Under the pieces are notes generated by a model that was not told where the DNA came from, searched no databases, and saw only the letters and a list, made by a program, of their open reading frames with translations. The translations under genes were made by a program, and so were the position numbers. 64,000 nt of DNA from Chloroflexota bacterium (lineage in GTDB: Bacteria; Chloroflexota; Anaerolineae; Anaerolineales; Villigracilaceae): contig JACRBL010000051.1 in the NCBI GenBank assembly GCA_016234485.1, forward strand, positions 248,001 to 312,000, in the 5' to 3' direction. This document shows, piece by piece, positions 8,791 to 19,000 of this stretch. Numbering within the stretch: position 1 is the stretch's first letter; each line of letters starts with the position of its first letter.

Positions 8791-9161
8791 CGCGGCCTCC
8801 AGATAGATTCTACATCAAAACAACGTGAGGGCAGACCTAAATATCTACCCAGGGCGAACACGCAGATTCGCCCCTACGCGGGGGGTGTTTATCTGATAAC
8901 CCCCAAACGTGATTTTCGGCGCTGGGGTTTACAAAGTACCCACGGTTACGCGCCTGCCCTGGAGGGCGGCGACAGGGAATTGCCGGTTCTCGCCGTGATC
9001 GTTCCCTCAGCAGTTGCACTGCTGGATGCGGCACGATTTGCCAAGCAAATCGAACTGCCGCCAGAACGGTCTATCACGGCAACTTCCAGAGAGTCCTTTA
9101 AAAAAAGCGCAATTTGTGACCGTGCGCGGTATATAATGCGACATCCGAAACGAGGTGAAAC
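8791..9161. other. Divergent intergenic region with several small inverted repeats
   Basis: 371 nt without a gene. It holds GGGCGAACACGC...GATTCGCCC (about 8849-8873), a CAGCAGTTGCACTGCTG hairpin (about 9008) and CGATTTGCCAAGCAAATCG (about 9033). A TATAAT at 9132-9137 is a plausible -10 for the zinc-ribbon gene at 9162, which also has a GAGGTG ribosome binding site. Confidence 0.5.
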
Positions 9162-9452
9162 ATGGCGAGCAGGTTTAAGTGTCCCAACTGCGGCGCGCCC
9201 AACACTTATAAAGGTGAAGGCGATACCGTCCAATGTAAATATTGCGGGAGCGAGGTGCGTCCGCCCGAAGAGATGGTGACCAAGGCCACGGTGGAGCGCG
9301 TTAGTTCCAAGGCCAAAGTCTGGATCATTCTTTTCATCGTTGTCGTTTTTGTCCTGCCCACTTGCATCGGGTTTGGCGGCACGCTCATCGGCATTGCCGC
9401 TTCGATTCTTGGCGTACTGGCATCCATCTTCGCGTCATTTATCGGTGGATAG
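9162..9452 (+). CDS. Small zinc-ribbon membrane protein
   Basis: 96 residues. Residues 7-30 form a zinc ribbon with C-P-N-C-G and C-K-Y-C-G, 17 residues apart. Residues about 52-92 are one or two hydrophobic helices rich in Ile, Val, Ala and Gly. Such proteins are common and mostly uncharacterised; I cannot assign a function. SD GAGGTG is well spaced. The last 18 nt overlap the 3' end of the convergent HAD gene. Confidence 0.75.
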   Translation: MASRFKCPNCGAPNTYKGEGDTVQCKYCGSEVRPPEEMVTKATVERVSSKAKVWIILFIVVVFVLPTCIGFGGTLIGIAASILGVLASIFASFIGG

Positions 9453-10106
9453 CAAACTGTCCAACCGATCGAGCGTCACTTCGGCGAGGGATTTCACCGT
9501 CAGATTCGCGCCGTCCACGCCGAGGCGGATCGTCAGCGGATTGGGGACGGCCACCACGAAGATGCCCGCGGACTTGGCCGCGCGGACTCCGTTGGGCGAA
9601 TCTTCAAAGATGACCGCCGCGTCTTTCTGGACCTTGAGCCGCTCTGCCGCCAACAGGAACAGGTCTGGGTTGGGCTTGGTTCGGCCCGGCGCAACGTCGT
9701 CGGAGCAGATGACCGCGTCGAAACGCGCGGCCAGCCCAAGTCTAGAAAGATGCGAGTCCACCCAGGCGTGAGTCGAGCTAGAGGCGACGGCGCGTCGCAC
9801 GTTGCGGTTGGCCGCAGCGTCCAGCAAATCCACAATCCCAGGCAGAATGGGGCTGGCGTGGATGACGGCGTCGGACTCGCTTCGGTAGCGGGCGCGCAGG
9901 GGCGCGGGGTCGAGACCCGTCAGTTGCGAAAGATGCACCGCCGCGTCGTAGGTGGAGAGGCCGTAGCCGCCGATGGTCTTGGCCCACTCGTCCACGGGCA
10001 GTTCGTGACCGTGTTCGCGAAAAATAGTTTGCCAAACTTGCACTTCAGGAGTCTCGGTATCGAGAATCAATCCGTCGAAATCGAAGATGAGGGCTTGTAG
10101 TTTCAT
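9435..10106 (-). CDS. HAD-superfamily hydrolase, subfamily IA (beta-phosphoglucomutase-like)
   Basis: 223-residue soluble phosphatase or phosphomutase. Motif I is D-F-D-G-L-I-L-D-T-E near residue 8, with a helical cap inserted after it. Motif II is A-S-S-S, motif III is K-P-N-P-D-L-F, and motif IV is F-E-D-S-P-N-G. This combination is typical of the PGMB/GPP group, which acts on sugar or polyol phosphates. The start at MKLQALIFDFDG is preceded by AAGGATTTCC; the longer reading adds 21 residues that do not fit the fold. Its substrate is unknown. Confidence 0.88.
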   Translation of the reverse strand: MKLQALIFDFDGLILDTETPEVQVWQTIFREHGHELPVDEWAKTIGGYGLSTYDAAVHLSQLTGLDPAPLRARYRSESDAVIHASPILPGIVDLLDAAANRNVRRAVASSSTHAWVDSHLSRLGLAARFDAVICSDDVAPGRTKPNPDLFLLAAERLKVQKDAAVIFEDSPNGVRAAKSAGIFVVAVPNPLTIRLGVDGANLTVKSLAEVTLDRLDSLLSTDK

Positions 10107-10234
10107 GGAAATCCTTTGCGTGAAATGGCGCAAGTATATCGCAGGCAATCCGACTGACAAAACTATCATTTGGTTTGCTTGTCACGTTCCGCCCTGCGCG
10201 GGGTTAGAATAACCAGATTCAGAAACGAGGCGAA

Positions 10235-10921
10235 ATGAATATCTTCCTATATCGTCTGGCTCGCAACGCTATCCGAGCGTATGCTACCTTCCTCTTCCGC
10301 TTGCGGACGCATTGGCACGCGCCCCTGCCGCCTGGACGGAAACTGCTGGCGGCCAATCATCCCTCCTGCATGGACGCGTTCGTGATTCCGCTGTTGACGA
10401 AAATGGAGATAAGCATCCTCATTTCGGGCAAGGCCTTCATGGTTCCGCTGTTCAGCGCTCTCCTGCGCCGATGCGGACAGATTCCCGTTTCGGAGGGGAA
10501 CGGACGCGAGGCCATGGATGAAGCGCGTCGCCGCCTCGAGCAGGACGGGACGGTGGCGATCTTCCCCGAGGGACGCATCAGCCCACAGGAAGGCGGACAC
10601 CTGCCGGCCCGTCCGGGCGCGGCGCGTCTTGCGATGCTGACGGGCGCGCCGATTATCCCGATCGGCATTTATTATCCGCGCGAGAAGAACGTCTACATTG
10701 CCAGCCGCATCACGGGCGGAGAGGAATCGGACGGCTACTGGTATTTGACGGGGCCGTATCAGATTACCGTGGGCGAGCCGATGTACCTGACGGGCGATCC
10801 CGATAACCGCGAGCAGGTGGCCGAGGCCTCGGCGCGTTTGATGGACGAGATCGCGCGCCTCGCCGAGGAGAGCCGCCTGCGGATGCACCGCCTCATCCCC
10901 GCGACGGTAATTGCGAAATAG
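10235..10921 (+). CDS. Lysophospholipid acyltransferase (PlsC family)
   Basis: 228 residues. The acyltransferase motif N-H-P-S-C-M-D (H-x4-D) lies near residue 46 and F-P-E-G-R near residue 111, in the usual order and spacing for PlsC-type enzymes that acylate lysophosphatidic acid or related lipids at the membrane. An R-P-G-A-A-R-L segment fits motif IV. Single-gene unit with a strong terminator. It is one of four PlsC-type genes in the window, so its exact acceptor is uncertain. Confidence 0.88.
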   Translation: MNIFLYRLARNAIRAYATFLFRLRTHWHAPLPPGRKLLAANHPSCMDAFVIPLLTKMEISILISGKAFMVPLFSALLRRCGQIPVSEGNGREAMDEARRRLEQDGTVAIFPEGRISPQEGGHLPARPGAARLAMLTGAPIIPIGIYYPREKNVYIASRITGGEESDGYWYLTGPYQITVGEPMYLTGDPDNREQVAEASARLMDEIARLAEESRLRMHRLIPATVIAK

Positions 10922-10931
10922 TTTTCGGGTT

Positions 10932-10977
10932 GACACGGAGTCCAAAGTCTCTGGCTTTGGACTCCGTGTCGTTTTTT
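10932..10977 (+). terminator. Rho-independent terminator
   Basis: Stem GACACGGAGTCCAAAG / CTTTGGACTCCGTGTC with loop TCTCTGG, followed by GTTTTTT. It lies 10 nt after the acyltransferase stop codon. The stem core also resembles the AGT...ACT hairpin family seen elsewhere in the window. Confidence 0.9.
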
Positions 10978-10999
10978 GGGGCGCCATCTTGTCCTCTGG

Positions 11000-11005
11000 T
11001 ATACT
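11000..11005 (+). promoter_or_regulatory. Candidate extended -10 element for a leaderless transcript
   Basis: TGGTATACT, with the hexamer TATACT ending 6 nt before the ATG at 11012 and no Shine-Dalgarno between. Transcription would begin at the start codon. Confidence 0.45.
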
Positions 11006-11011
11006 CATCAC

Positions 11012-11545
11012 ATGCCCCCACGTTTTGAATTTGACCTCGATCCCTGCGAACATATCACCGCTGACGCCATCGGCCAGCCTGGACAGCGCGTATTTTACAT
11101 GCAAGCCTGGGAAAAAAGCGAACCGCCTGCCACGCTGTTGATCGAAAAGGCTCAGTTGCAATCGCTGGCGATCGGCATCGAACAATTCCTGGCGGACGTG
11201 GCGCGGCAGAACCCGGACCTGCCCGAAGCCTCCCCCGATTACAACGAACTGGTGATGCACATCCACCCGCCTGTGGATCCGCTCTTCCGCGTGGGCGAGA
11301 TCGGGCTGGGCTACGATCAGGGCCGTGATCGCGCGGTCGTGATCCTGCGCGAATTGCTGACGGAGGAGGAAGACCCCGAAGCGGCGGCGGTGGCACGCTT
11401 CTGGTGCACGCGCTCGCAGTTACGCGCGCTCTCGCGCTGGGGCGCGGAAATCGCCTCGCGCGGACGTCCCCTCTGCCCGCAATGCGGCCAGCCGATGGAA
11501 CCAGAGGGACATTTCTGCCCGAAGAAGAATGGGCATTTGCATTAG
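11012..11545 (+). CDS. DUF3090 family protein
   Basis: 177 residues. It starts with a hydrophobic-acidic F-E-F-D-L-D-P segment and G-Q-P-G-Q-R-V-F-Y-M-Q-A, continues with a helical segment, and ends with a zinc-ribbon-like C-P-Q-C-G-Q-P and H-F-C-P-K-K-N-G-H. This arrangement is that of DUF3090 (TIGR03847), a family of unknown function known mainly from Actinobacteria and Chloroflexi. I chose the ATG at MPPRFEF because a good -10 hexamer sits 6 nt before it; the longer reading begins inside the preceding terminator region. Confidence 0.8.
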   Translation: MPPRFEFDLDPCEHITADAIGQPGQRVFYMQAWEKSEPPATLLIEKAQLQSLAIGIEQFLADVARQNPDLPEASPDYNELVMHIHPPVDPLFRVGEIGLGYDQGRDRAVVILRELLTEEEDPEAAAVARFWCTRSQLRALSRWGAEIASRGRPLCPQCGQPMEPEGHFCPKKNGHLH

Positions 11546-11742
11546 GCCAGGGAAACCTCTACCCTTTTCTTCCAGCCATTCAAGATAGCAGGGAGCCCAC
11601 GCTAGCCGTTGCCAGGGCAACGCTGGTATCTGCCGCGCCATAATACATCCAGCAGAGCGTGTCTCCGTCCGGGGCCAGGGTAACGCCGCAAGAAAAGACA
11701 ATAATATCCACATCTCCTCTGCGCTCGTATCATTCTTCGGGG
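11546..11742 (-). pseudogene. Decayed C-terminal end of a GH130-type glycoside phosphorylase
   Basis: On the minus strand 11729-11580 reads Y-E-R-R-G-D-V-D-I-I-V-F-S-C-G-V-T-L, then D-G-D-T-L-x-W-M-Y-Y-G-A-A-D-T-S-V-A-L-A-T-A-S. The YYGAADT segment is a hallmark of the GH130 C-terminus. The preceding residues (A-P-K-N-D) are in another frame one base away, and the expected L-E-W-L-E-E ending is again in a different frame. So there are at least two frameshifts, and no N-terminal two-thirds. The rest of the gap, 11743-12133, shows no gene I can support. Confidence 0.5.
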
Positions 11743-12133
11743 CCAAATACCCATTTCCTTGCCGCGCTTCTGTGTTGAAGGCATACCACGTGAACGCGAG
11801 ATACGGGTTGCCAGGTTGGCCGCCTGCCTCGTGGAAATATGGCGACTACTCCTTGCAATCACATCGTTTCCTCACCCTGGAACCTCCCCCAAGTGGCTGA
11901 TAACAATTTCCTCCGTCTGGTGGATGTGGACAGGGAATGTTCTTTATATAATTCAGCGCTGGCCTGTGTGTAGTTAGAGAGCCTGTTTGAAGTGACCCAG
12001 GATGGGGTTTTCACATGACCACGTGAGTAAAGTATGTACTTTGAATCGTTATTACTCACAGTCTTTGGCAACGAGAAATTCATAAATCTTATTTCACCAT
12101 GATTTTGCCCTGACAGAATAAAAAGGATTAACC

Positions 12134-13090
12134 ATGTTCGACACCATTCTCGTTCCACTGGATGGCTCTCAAATGGCTGACTGTGTTTTGCCGCATGTGG
12201 TTGCCATCGCCAGTCCCTTCAATGCAGAGGTCACTCTGCTCCGTATGTTGGAGAAGAATAATACAATTCCATCAACCCAGCTATTTGATTTACTTAACTG
12301 GCAAATCAACAAAACAAAAGCAACCCTCTATCTGGAAAAGATCAAGGGGCTCTTGCAGAAATCTGGTATTCAAGCGCGGATGATGGCAATGGAAGGGCTG
12401 GTTGCTGAAGGGATCGCCGAATACGCCCAGAGTCGGGGCATGAAATTAATCATTTTGAGCAGCCATGGCCGTAGTGGTCTGACCCAATGGGGCATCAGCA
12501 GCATTACGCATAAAGTCATCCTGAGCGCACAAACCTCGTTGCTCATTGTGCGGGCGCACCCATCTGGAGTCCGCGCCAGCGAATTAACAAGAACCCCACT
12601 ATACCAGCGCATTCTGGCGCCCCTCGATGGTTCTCAACGGGCCGAAAATGTTTTGCCGATCATCACACAATTAGCGCGTTTCCATAAATCCCAGGTGCAT
12701 CTTGTGCATGCCGTGAAAACACCAGAAATGGCGCGCCAAATGCCCACTGCGCGAGAAGATACAGATTTAGCCACTCGTGTTGTCGCGCGTAATCGAGAAG
12801 AGGCCGGGCGTTATCTCGAACAACTGAAGTCGCGTTCCTATTTGGAGAATATCGCTGTTCAAACTCATCTTATTAACAGTGAAAATGCAACGGTTGCGCT
12901 CCATCAACTGGCAGAACAGGAACATATCGATCTGGTTGCATTGAGCGCGCATGGGTATTCGGGGAATCATCAATGGCCATACGGCAGCATGGTCAACAAT
13001 TTCATCACTTACGGAAAAACGCCACTCTTGATTGTGCAGGATCTGCCTGCCAGGCAGGAGCCAATGTCCTCTCAGACGCAAGGGCGTTAA
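12134..13090 (+). CDS. Tandem universal stress protein (two UspA domains)
   Basis: 318 residues in two repeats of the UspA fold (about 1-145 and 155-305). Each starts with I-L-V/A-P-L-D-G-S and ends with the nucleotide-binding loop: H-G-R-S-G-L...L-L-I-V in the first, and H-G-Y-S-G...G-S...L-L-I-V in the second. The second loop keeps the G-S of ATP-binding members; in the first it is less clear. The next gene (the giant glucan synthase) starts 3 nt after its stop, so the two form an operon, suggesting a link between envelope glucan synthesis and stress. Confidence 0.9.
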   Translation: MFDTILVPLDGSQMADCVLPHVVAIASPFNAEVTLLRMLEKNNTIPSTQLFDLLNWQINKTKATLYLEKIKGLLQKSGIQARMMAMEGLVAEGIAEYAQSRGMKLIILSSHGRSGLTQWGISSITHKVILSAQTSLLIVRAHPSGVRASELTRTPLYQRILAPLDGSQRAENVLPIITQLARFHKSQVHLVHAVKTPEMARQMPTAREDTDLATRVVARNREEAGRYLEQLKSRSYLENIAVQTHLINSENATVALHQLAEQEHIDLVALSAHGYSGNHQWPYGSMVNNFITYGKTPLLIVQDLPARQEPMSSQTQGR

Positions 13091-13093
13091 CCT

Positions 13094-16000
13094 ATGCAGA
13101 CTGCCCCGCAGGTTATTCCATCCGAAACAACCAATCCAGACGCTGATCGTCGATTGAGGGATTTTGCGCATCAGTTGGCTGAAACACATGTTGTGGAGAC
13201 AGTTCTTGCCCTGAAAAATAATCTATTGGAAAACCTGAAAAACTGGGAAATGGCTTTGCGGAATGCCAATACAATTTTTAATTCCGTGCCGGCAAAAGAT
13301 ATACCGGTTTCCCGCGCAGGCGAGTGGATGCTGGATAATTTCTATATTGTCAAACAGACCTTGCGACAGATTGAAGAGGATCTGCCGCTCAGTTTTCTCA
13401 AGCAAATACCAAAATTGAATGGGACCGCCCTGCGTGGCTATCCACGCATTTTTGCATTGGCGCGTGAATGGATTGGTTATAGCCAGAGCCAGCTTGATTT
13501 AACTCAAACGGCCGCTTTTGTGCAGGAGTATCAACAGGTCACGCCACTGACGATTGGGGAGTTGTGGGCATTGCCGATCATGCTACGCATCGGAATCCTT
13601 GAGCGGCTCGTTTACGCTACATCTGAACTGACCGGTATGGCCGTGCCGAAAGGTTTGAGCGAAATCCCGAACCGGTTCGCATCACCTGCAAAAGAGACCA
13701 TTGTTGCCAATTGTTTTCTCAGCCTACGCTTGCTCACCGCCACAGATTGGAAAGACTTCTTTGAGCAGACCAGCCGCGTGGAACAGATTTTGCGCGACGA
13801 TCCCGCGCAAATCCATGCCGCCATGGATTTTGACACCCGCAACAGCTATCGCAGTGTTGTCGAGGAACTGGCGCGGCGCTCAAAATATAGCGAAGAGCAA
13901 GTCGCGCTCACCGCAGTTGAATTGGCTCGTAGCGTGGAAGACAACACCAACGTACGGAAAACGCACGTGGGCTTTTATCTGGTTGATACAGGTCGTGCCG
14001 CACTCGAAAAAAGCATCCGCTACAAGCCCGAAATAAACGTCCGCATCCGCCGTACTGTTCTTGCGTTTCCCACTTTCACCTATCTGGGGAGTATCGCCTT
14101 CCTTGCTGTGTTGTTTGTTTTGGGATTGCTCGCCTATGCAATATTTTCAGGCGGCTCGCCCGCACAACTCATCGTTGCAGGCGTGCTTGGCTTTGGATTG
14201 GCGTTGGAATCTGCCATCACACTCGTGCATTGGAATATCACTCATCGCATCCAACCCCAAAGCCTGCCGCGCATGGATTTTTCGGATGGTATCCCATTGG
14301 GAAACCGCACCATGGTGGTTGTTCCAACTCTGCTGGAGAGCGCGGAGGAACTTAACCATCTCCTGCAGGAGTTGGAACTCTATTATTTATCCAACCCGGA
14401 TCCACAATTGACCTATGCATTACTGACCGATTTTGGCGATGCTCCCAAAGAGATCATGCCGGAAGATGAACAACTGCTTGCGCTGGCGTGCACCGGCATT
14501 GAAAATCTGAATCAAAAGTACGCGAAAGTCGCCCCCTTTTATTTATTTCACCGTCAGCGCCAGTGGAATCCATCCGAAGGAGTCTGGATGGGGTGGGAAC
14601 GCAAGCGCGGAAAACTGGCGGATTTTAATCGCCTTTTGCTCGGCTTGGGAGAAATAGCGTACTCAACGCAGATTGGCGATGTAAGCATCCTCTCCACCAT
14701 CAAATATGTGATCACGTTGGATGCAGATACATCCCTTCCTCAGGGCAGCGCAAACCGGTTGATCGCCACTCTGGCTCATCCGCTCAACCATGCCGAATTT
14801 TCCGCCGACGGACGTTCGGTTGTTGCCGGCTACACTGTGTTGCAGCCGCGGGTTGCCATCAAGCCGACTAGCGCGAACCGTTCGCTCTTTTCGCAGATCT
14901 TTGCAGGGAATGCCGGGTTCGACCTGTACTCCTTCGCTGTCTCGGATGTGTACCAGGATCTGTTTGGCGAAGGCAGTTACGTTGGAAAGGGGATTTATGA
15001 CGTTGCCGCTTTCGAACGAAGTTTGGCGGGGCAGGTGCGTCAGAATACCCTGCTCAGCCATGATCTGTTTGAAGGGATCCATGGACGCGCTGCCCTGGTC
15101 ACAGACGTCATACTTTATGAAGAATATCCATGGCGTTATCTAGTCTACGCCCGCCGATTGAGTCGCTGGATCCGCGGCGATTGGCAGTTATTGCCCTGGT
15201 TGTTCCCCATCGTTAATACCAAGGAAGGGATGGCCCCCAACCGTTTGTCCGCCATTAATTTATGGAAGGTTTTCGATAACCTGCGACGTAGTCTCCTGCC
15301 TCCCACATTGTTGACGTTGTTCGCGGCCGCCTGGCTGTTTCTACCCGGTTCGCCTCTCATCTGGACCTTGCTGGTGTTCCTACCTTCCGTTTTGCCCATT
15401 GCTGTGCAAACTATTCAGCAGGTCCGGCATAATTTCGGACGACTATCATTCAAGCAAATATTCAAACCAACCCTGCTTCCACTTACGCGCTGGGCGCTTG
15501 CCATTATTTTTCTACCCTACGAGACGTTGCTTATGTTGGGCGCAATCATCACAACTCTGATCCGCCTGCTGATCGCGCGAAAGAATCTTTTGCAATGGAC
15601 AACCGCGGCGAATGTGGCGCGCGCGTTTGGATCGAACACGCATTACGAAACCTGGCGTGAGATGGCAGCGTCATTGATCTTCACTGTTCTGTTGGGAATC
15701 GCGATTGCTGTTTTCAATCCGACCGCATTATGGGTGGCTCTGCCCTTGCTGATCGGCTGGCTCAGCGCTCCACAAATCGCCCTCTTTATCAGCAAGCCGG
15801 CCATACACATTACCGCTCCGCTCTCCGAGACTCAACGCAGGCAAGTTCTCCGGCTCGCGCGGCGGACCTGGGCATATTTTGAACAGTTCGCCGGTCCAAA
15901 TGATCACTGGCTGCCGCCCGATCATTTTCAAGAATCGCCGCGCGGTAGTGTGGCCCACTACACCACACCGACCAACATCGGCCTGTTGTTTGTTTCCACG

Positions 16001-19000
16001 TTATCAGCTTTTGATTTGGGCTACATGGGGTTGATCGAACTGGCTGTCCGTTTGCGTTCAACCTTTGAAAGCATGGACAAACTGGAACATTATCGTGGAC
16101 ATTTGTTGAACTGGTATGACTCGCAGACCCTGACGGCGCTCCCGCCACGCTACATCTCGACAGTGGATAGCGGCAACCTGGCGGCTTCTCTGATTACGCT
16201 CCGGCAAGGCTGTTTCGCCATGAAGGATGAGCCCTTATTGGGAGGCAAGCGCTGGCAGGGTTTGCTCGTCATTATGGATATTCTGGCAGAAGCGCTGAAA
16301 AAATTGGAAAAAAACAACCATGCTTCGGTTGAATCTTTTGAGGTTGAACTGACGAGTATTTATGAACGTATCCGTACCGTTCAGAACCAGCCTTCCGCGT
16401 GGACAATGACTCTTGCCTGGCTGTCAGGCGAAGGCTGGGAAAGAGTCTCGCATCGCTTGATGGAACTGCTCGAGAGTCATCCCAATCTTCAATCCGAATC
16501 CCTGACTGAACTCCAACTCTATCTTAATTTGATGCGCCATCACCTGCAAGACATGCAACGAAGTTTGGATCTGTTCGCGCCCTGGCTCAGTCATTTGGAT
16601 GCAAGGTCTGCATCGCGCGACGGTATGCCAATGCCCGGATGGGATGATTTTCGCAACAGCCTGCCCGTTGAACTTCCCACCTTGGACCAGGCAGCGGCGA
16701 TGTACGATTGCATTCAATCCGCATTGGCTATTTTGAAGACGCAGCAGCAGAATGAAACGGCGCGTGAATGGTGTCAGAAATTGGATGACGATCTATCAAC
16801 GGCGCGCATGACGGTCACACCTCTGATGATCGGGTTTCACGATCTGGCAGAAAAAGCCAACGACGCCGTGACCGGCATGGATTATCGCTTCCTGTTCCAT
16901 GAGCGTCGCCAGGTTTTCCATATTGGCTACAATGCCAGCACGGAACAACTTGACCCGAGTTATTACGATCTGCTGGCATCCGAAGCCCGCATTGCCAGCC
17001 TGATCGCAATCTCAAAAGGCGATGTGCCCCAAAGTCACTGGCAACATCTGGGGCGACCGGTGACGAAGGTGAACGGGAAACAGGTCCTGCTCTCATGGAG
17101 CGGCACCATGTTCGAATATCTGATGCCGACTTTGTTCACCAGAAACTACGCGGGGACATTCCTCTCGGATAGCTGTTATGCCGCGCTCGATGCGCAGATT
17201 AATTACGGACAGGAGAAGGGAGTGCCCTGGGGCATCTCAGAGTCGGGCTACTTTGCCTTCGACGTAAACCTTAACTATCAGTACCAGGCCTTTGGCGTGC
17301 CTGATCTCGGATACAAACGCGACCTCTCCGATGATCTGGTCATCGCTCCCTATGCATCATTGATCGGGCTTTCCCTGCACCCAAAGGCGGCTCTTGAAAA
17401 CATGGCGCGCCTGGAAGAACTAAACATGCTTGGACGTTTTGGCTTTTATGAAGCGCTCGATTACACCAAAGCGCGCCTGCCCGAGGGCCAAACACTCGCC
17501 AGGGTGCAATCTTATATGGCGCATCATCAGGGAATGATCCTGCTGGCCGCTTGTAATTATCTATTGGATGATGTGATGGTGAAGCGCTTCCACTCCGATG
17601 AGCATATTCAAAGCGTGGAACTTTTGCTTCAGGAAAAGATTCCGCAAAATCCGCCGATCGAATATCCTCATCCCGATGAACCGGTGGATTTGCCCGAGGG
17701 CATTCGCCTGGTCAGCAGTGAGCCGTGGCGCGTCCCCGTTGACAGTCCCAGCCCGCAGGTGCATGTCCTTTCACAGGGCGATAGCAGTGTGTTGATCACC
17801 AATGCCGGCGGCGGATTCAGTCAGTGGCGTGAGTTTGCGCTGACACGCTGGCACGCCGATGCCACCCTTGATCAATGGGGCACATGGATCTATCTTCAGG
17901 ATCGCGAAAGCGGAGCGCTCTGGTCTGCCACCTGCCAGCCGGTTGGACGCGCGTCGGATCATCAGGAAGTGTTGTTTTATCCGCACAAGGTTGAATTCCA
18001 GCGGACGGACAATGGTATTTCCCTGCGCACCGGAATCACCGTCAGCGTGGATGGCGTAGAGATTCGACGGGTGAACATTCTCAATGACAGTAACCGCCCG
18101 CGTCGGTTGAAGTTGACAAGTTACGGAGAAGTTGTCTTGGCAGCGCAGGCCGCGGATCGGCAGCATCCGGCTTTCAACAAACTTTTTATTGAAAGCGAAT
18201 ATCTGCCCAACGAGAATGCGCTCCTGTATCAGCGCCGGCCGCGCAGCGCTGACGAAAAACCTGTTGTGCTGGTACATGCCATGATCATCGAAGCCGGCCG
18301 TACTGTCACGGGCGACTTCGAAAGCGACCGCGCCCAATTCCTGGGCCGGTCACAAACCATGCACACACCGCAGGCTTTGCAAAGTTCAAATCATCACCTA
18401 TCGGGTACCACCGGCGGGACGCTTGACCCGATCTTCTCGCTGGCACAGGAAATTGATTTGAAGCCACATGCAAAAACAAGAGTCACGTTCCTGACCCTGG
18501 CGGCGTCTTCCCGTGCTGAAGCGTTGGAAAAACTGTCTCATTACCAAACCGGGCAATCCATCCAGCGCGCCTTCGAAGAATCTCGTGCCCGCGCTGAACG
18601 TGACCTACTCGAAGTCGGGCTGAACGCATCCGAGGTTGAAAACATTCAGCGGATTTTATCTGCCCTACTTTATCCAGTTGGCGCATTGCGCGCCGCGCCG
18701 CATGTTCTCGCACAAAATGAGAAGGGACAATCTGGCCTGTGGGCGTTTGGCATTTCCGGCGATTTCCCCATCTTATTGGTGCGCGTTCGCGATGGTGAAT
18801 CGCCCCTGCTGTTGGAAGCCTTGCAAGCCTTCACGTATTGGCGCAGTCACCACGTTACAGTCAATCTGCTCATCTTGAACGATCAGGATACCGGCTACGC
18901 CCTCGATCTGCACAACGCCATTCAGCGCAAAATACGGTTTATGGGCGTGGAAGTCTTACTGAACCAACACGACGGCATTTTCGTGTTGCGCACTGACCAA

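Noticed and set aside
8791-9161. tRNA or small RNA gene in the desaturase-zinc ribbon gap
   Set aside because: The hairpins do not form a cloverleaf and no T-loop or CCA-like end is seen; they fit the small inverted-repeat series better.
11743-12133. Rest of a GH130 gene upstream of the decayed end
   Set aside because: The minus-strand frames show no further GH130 motifs, only short unrelated peptides.
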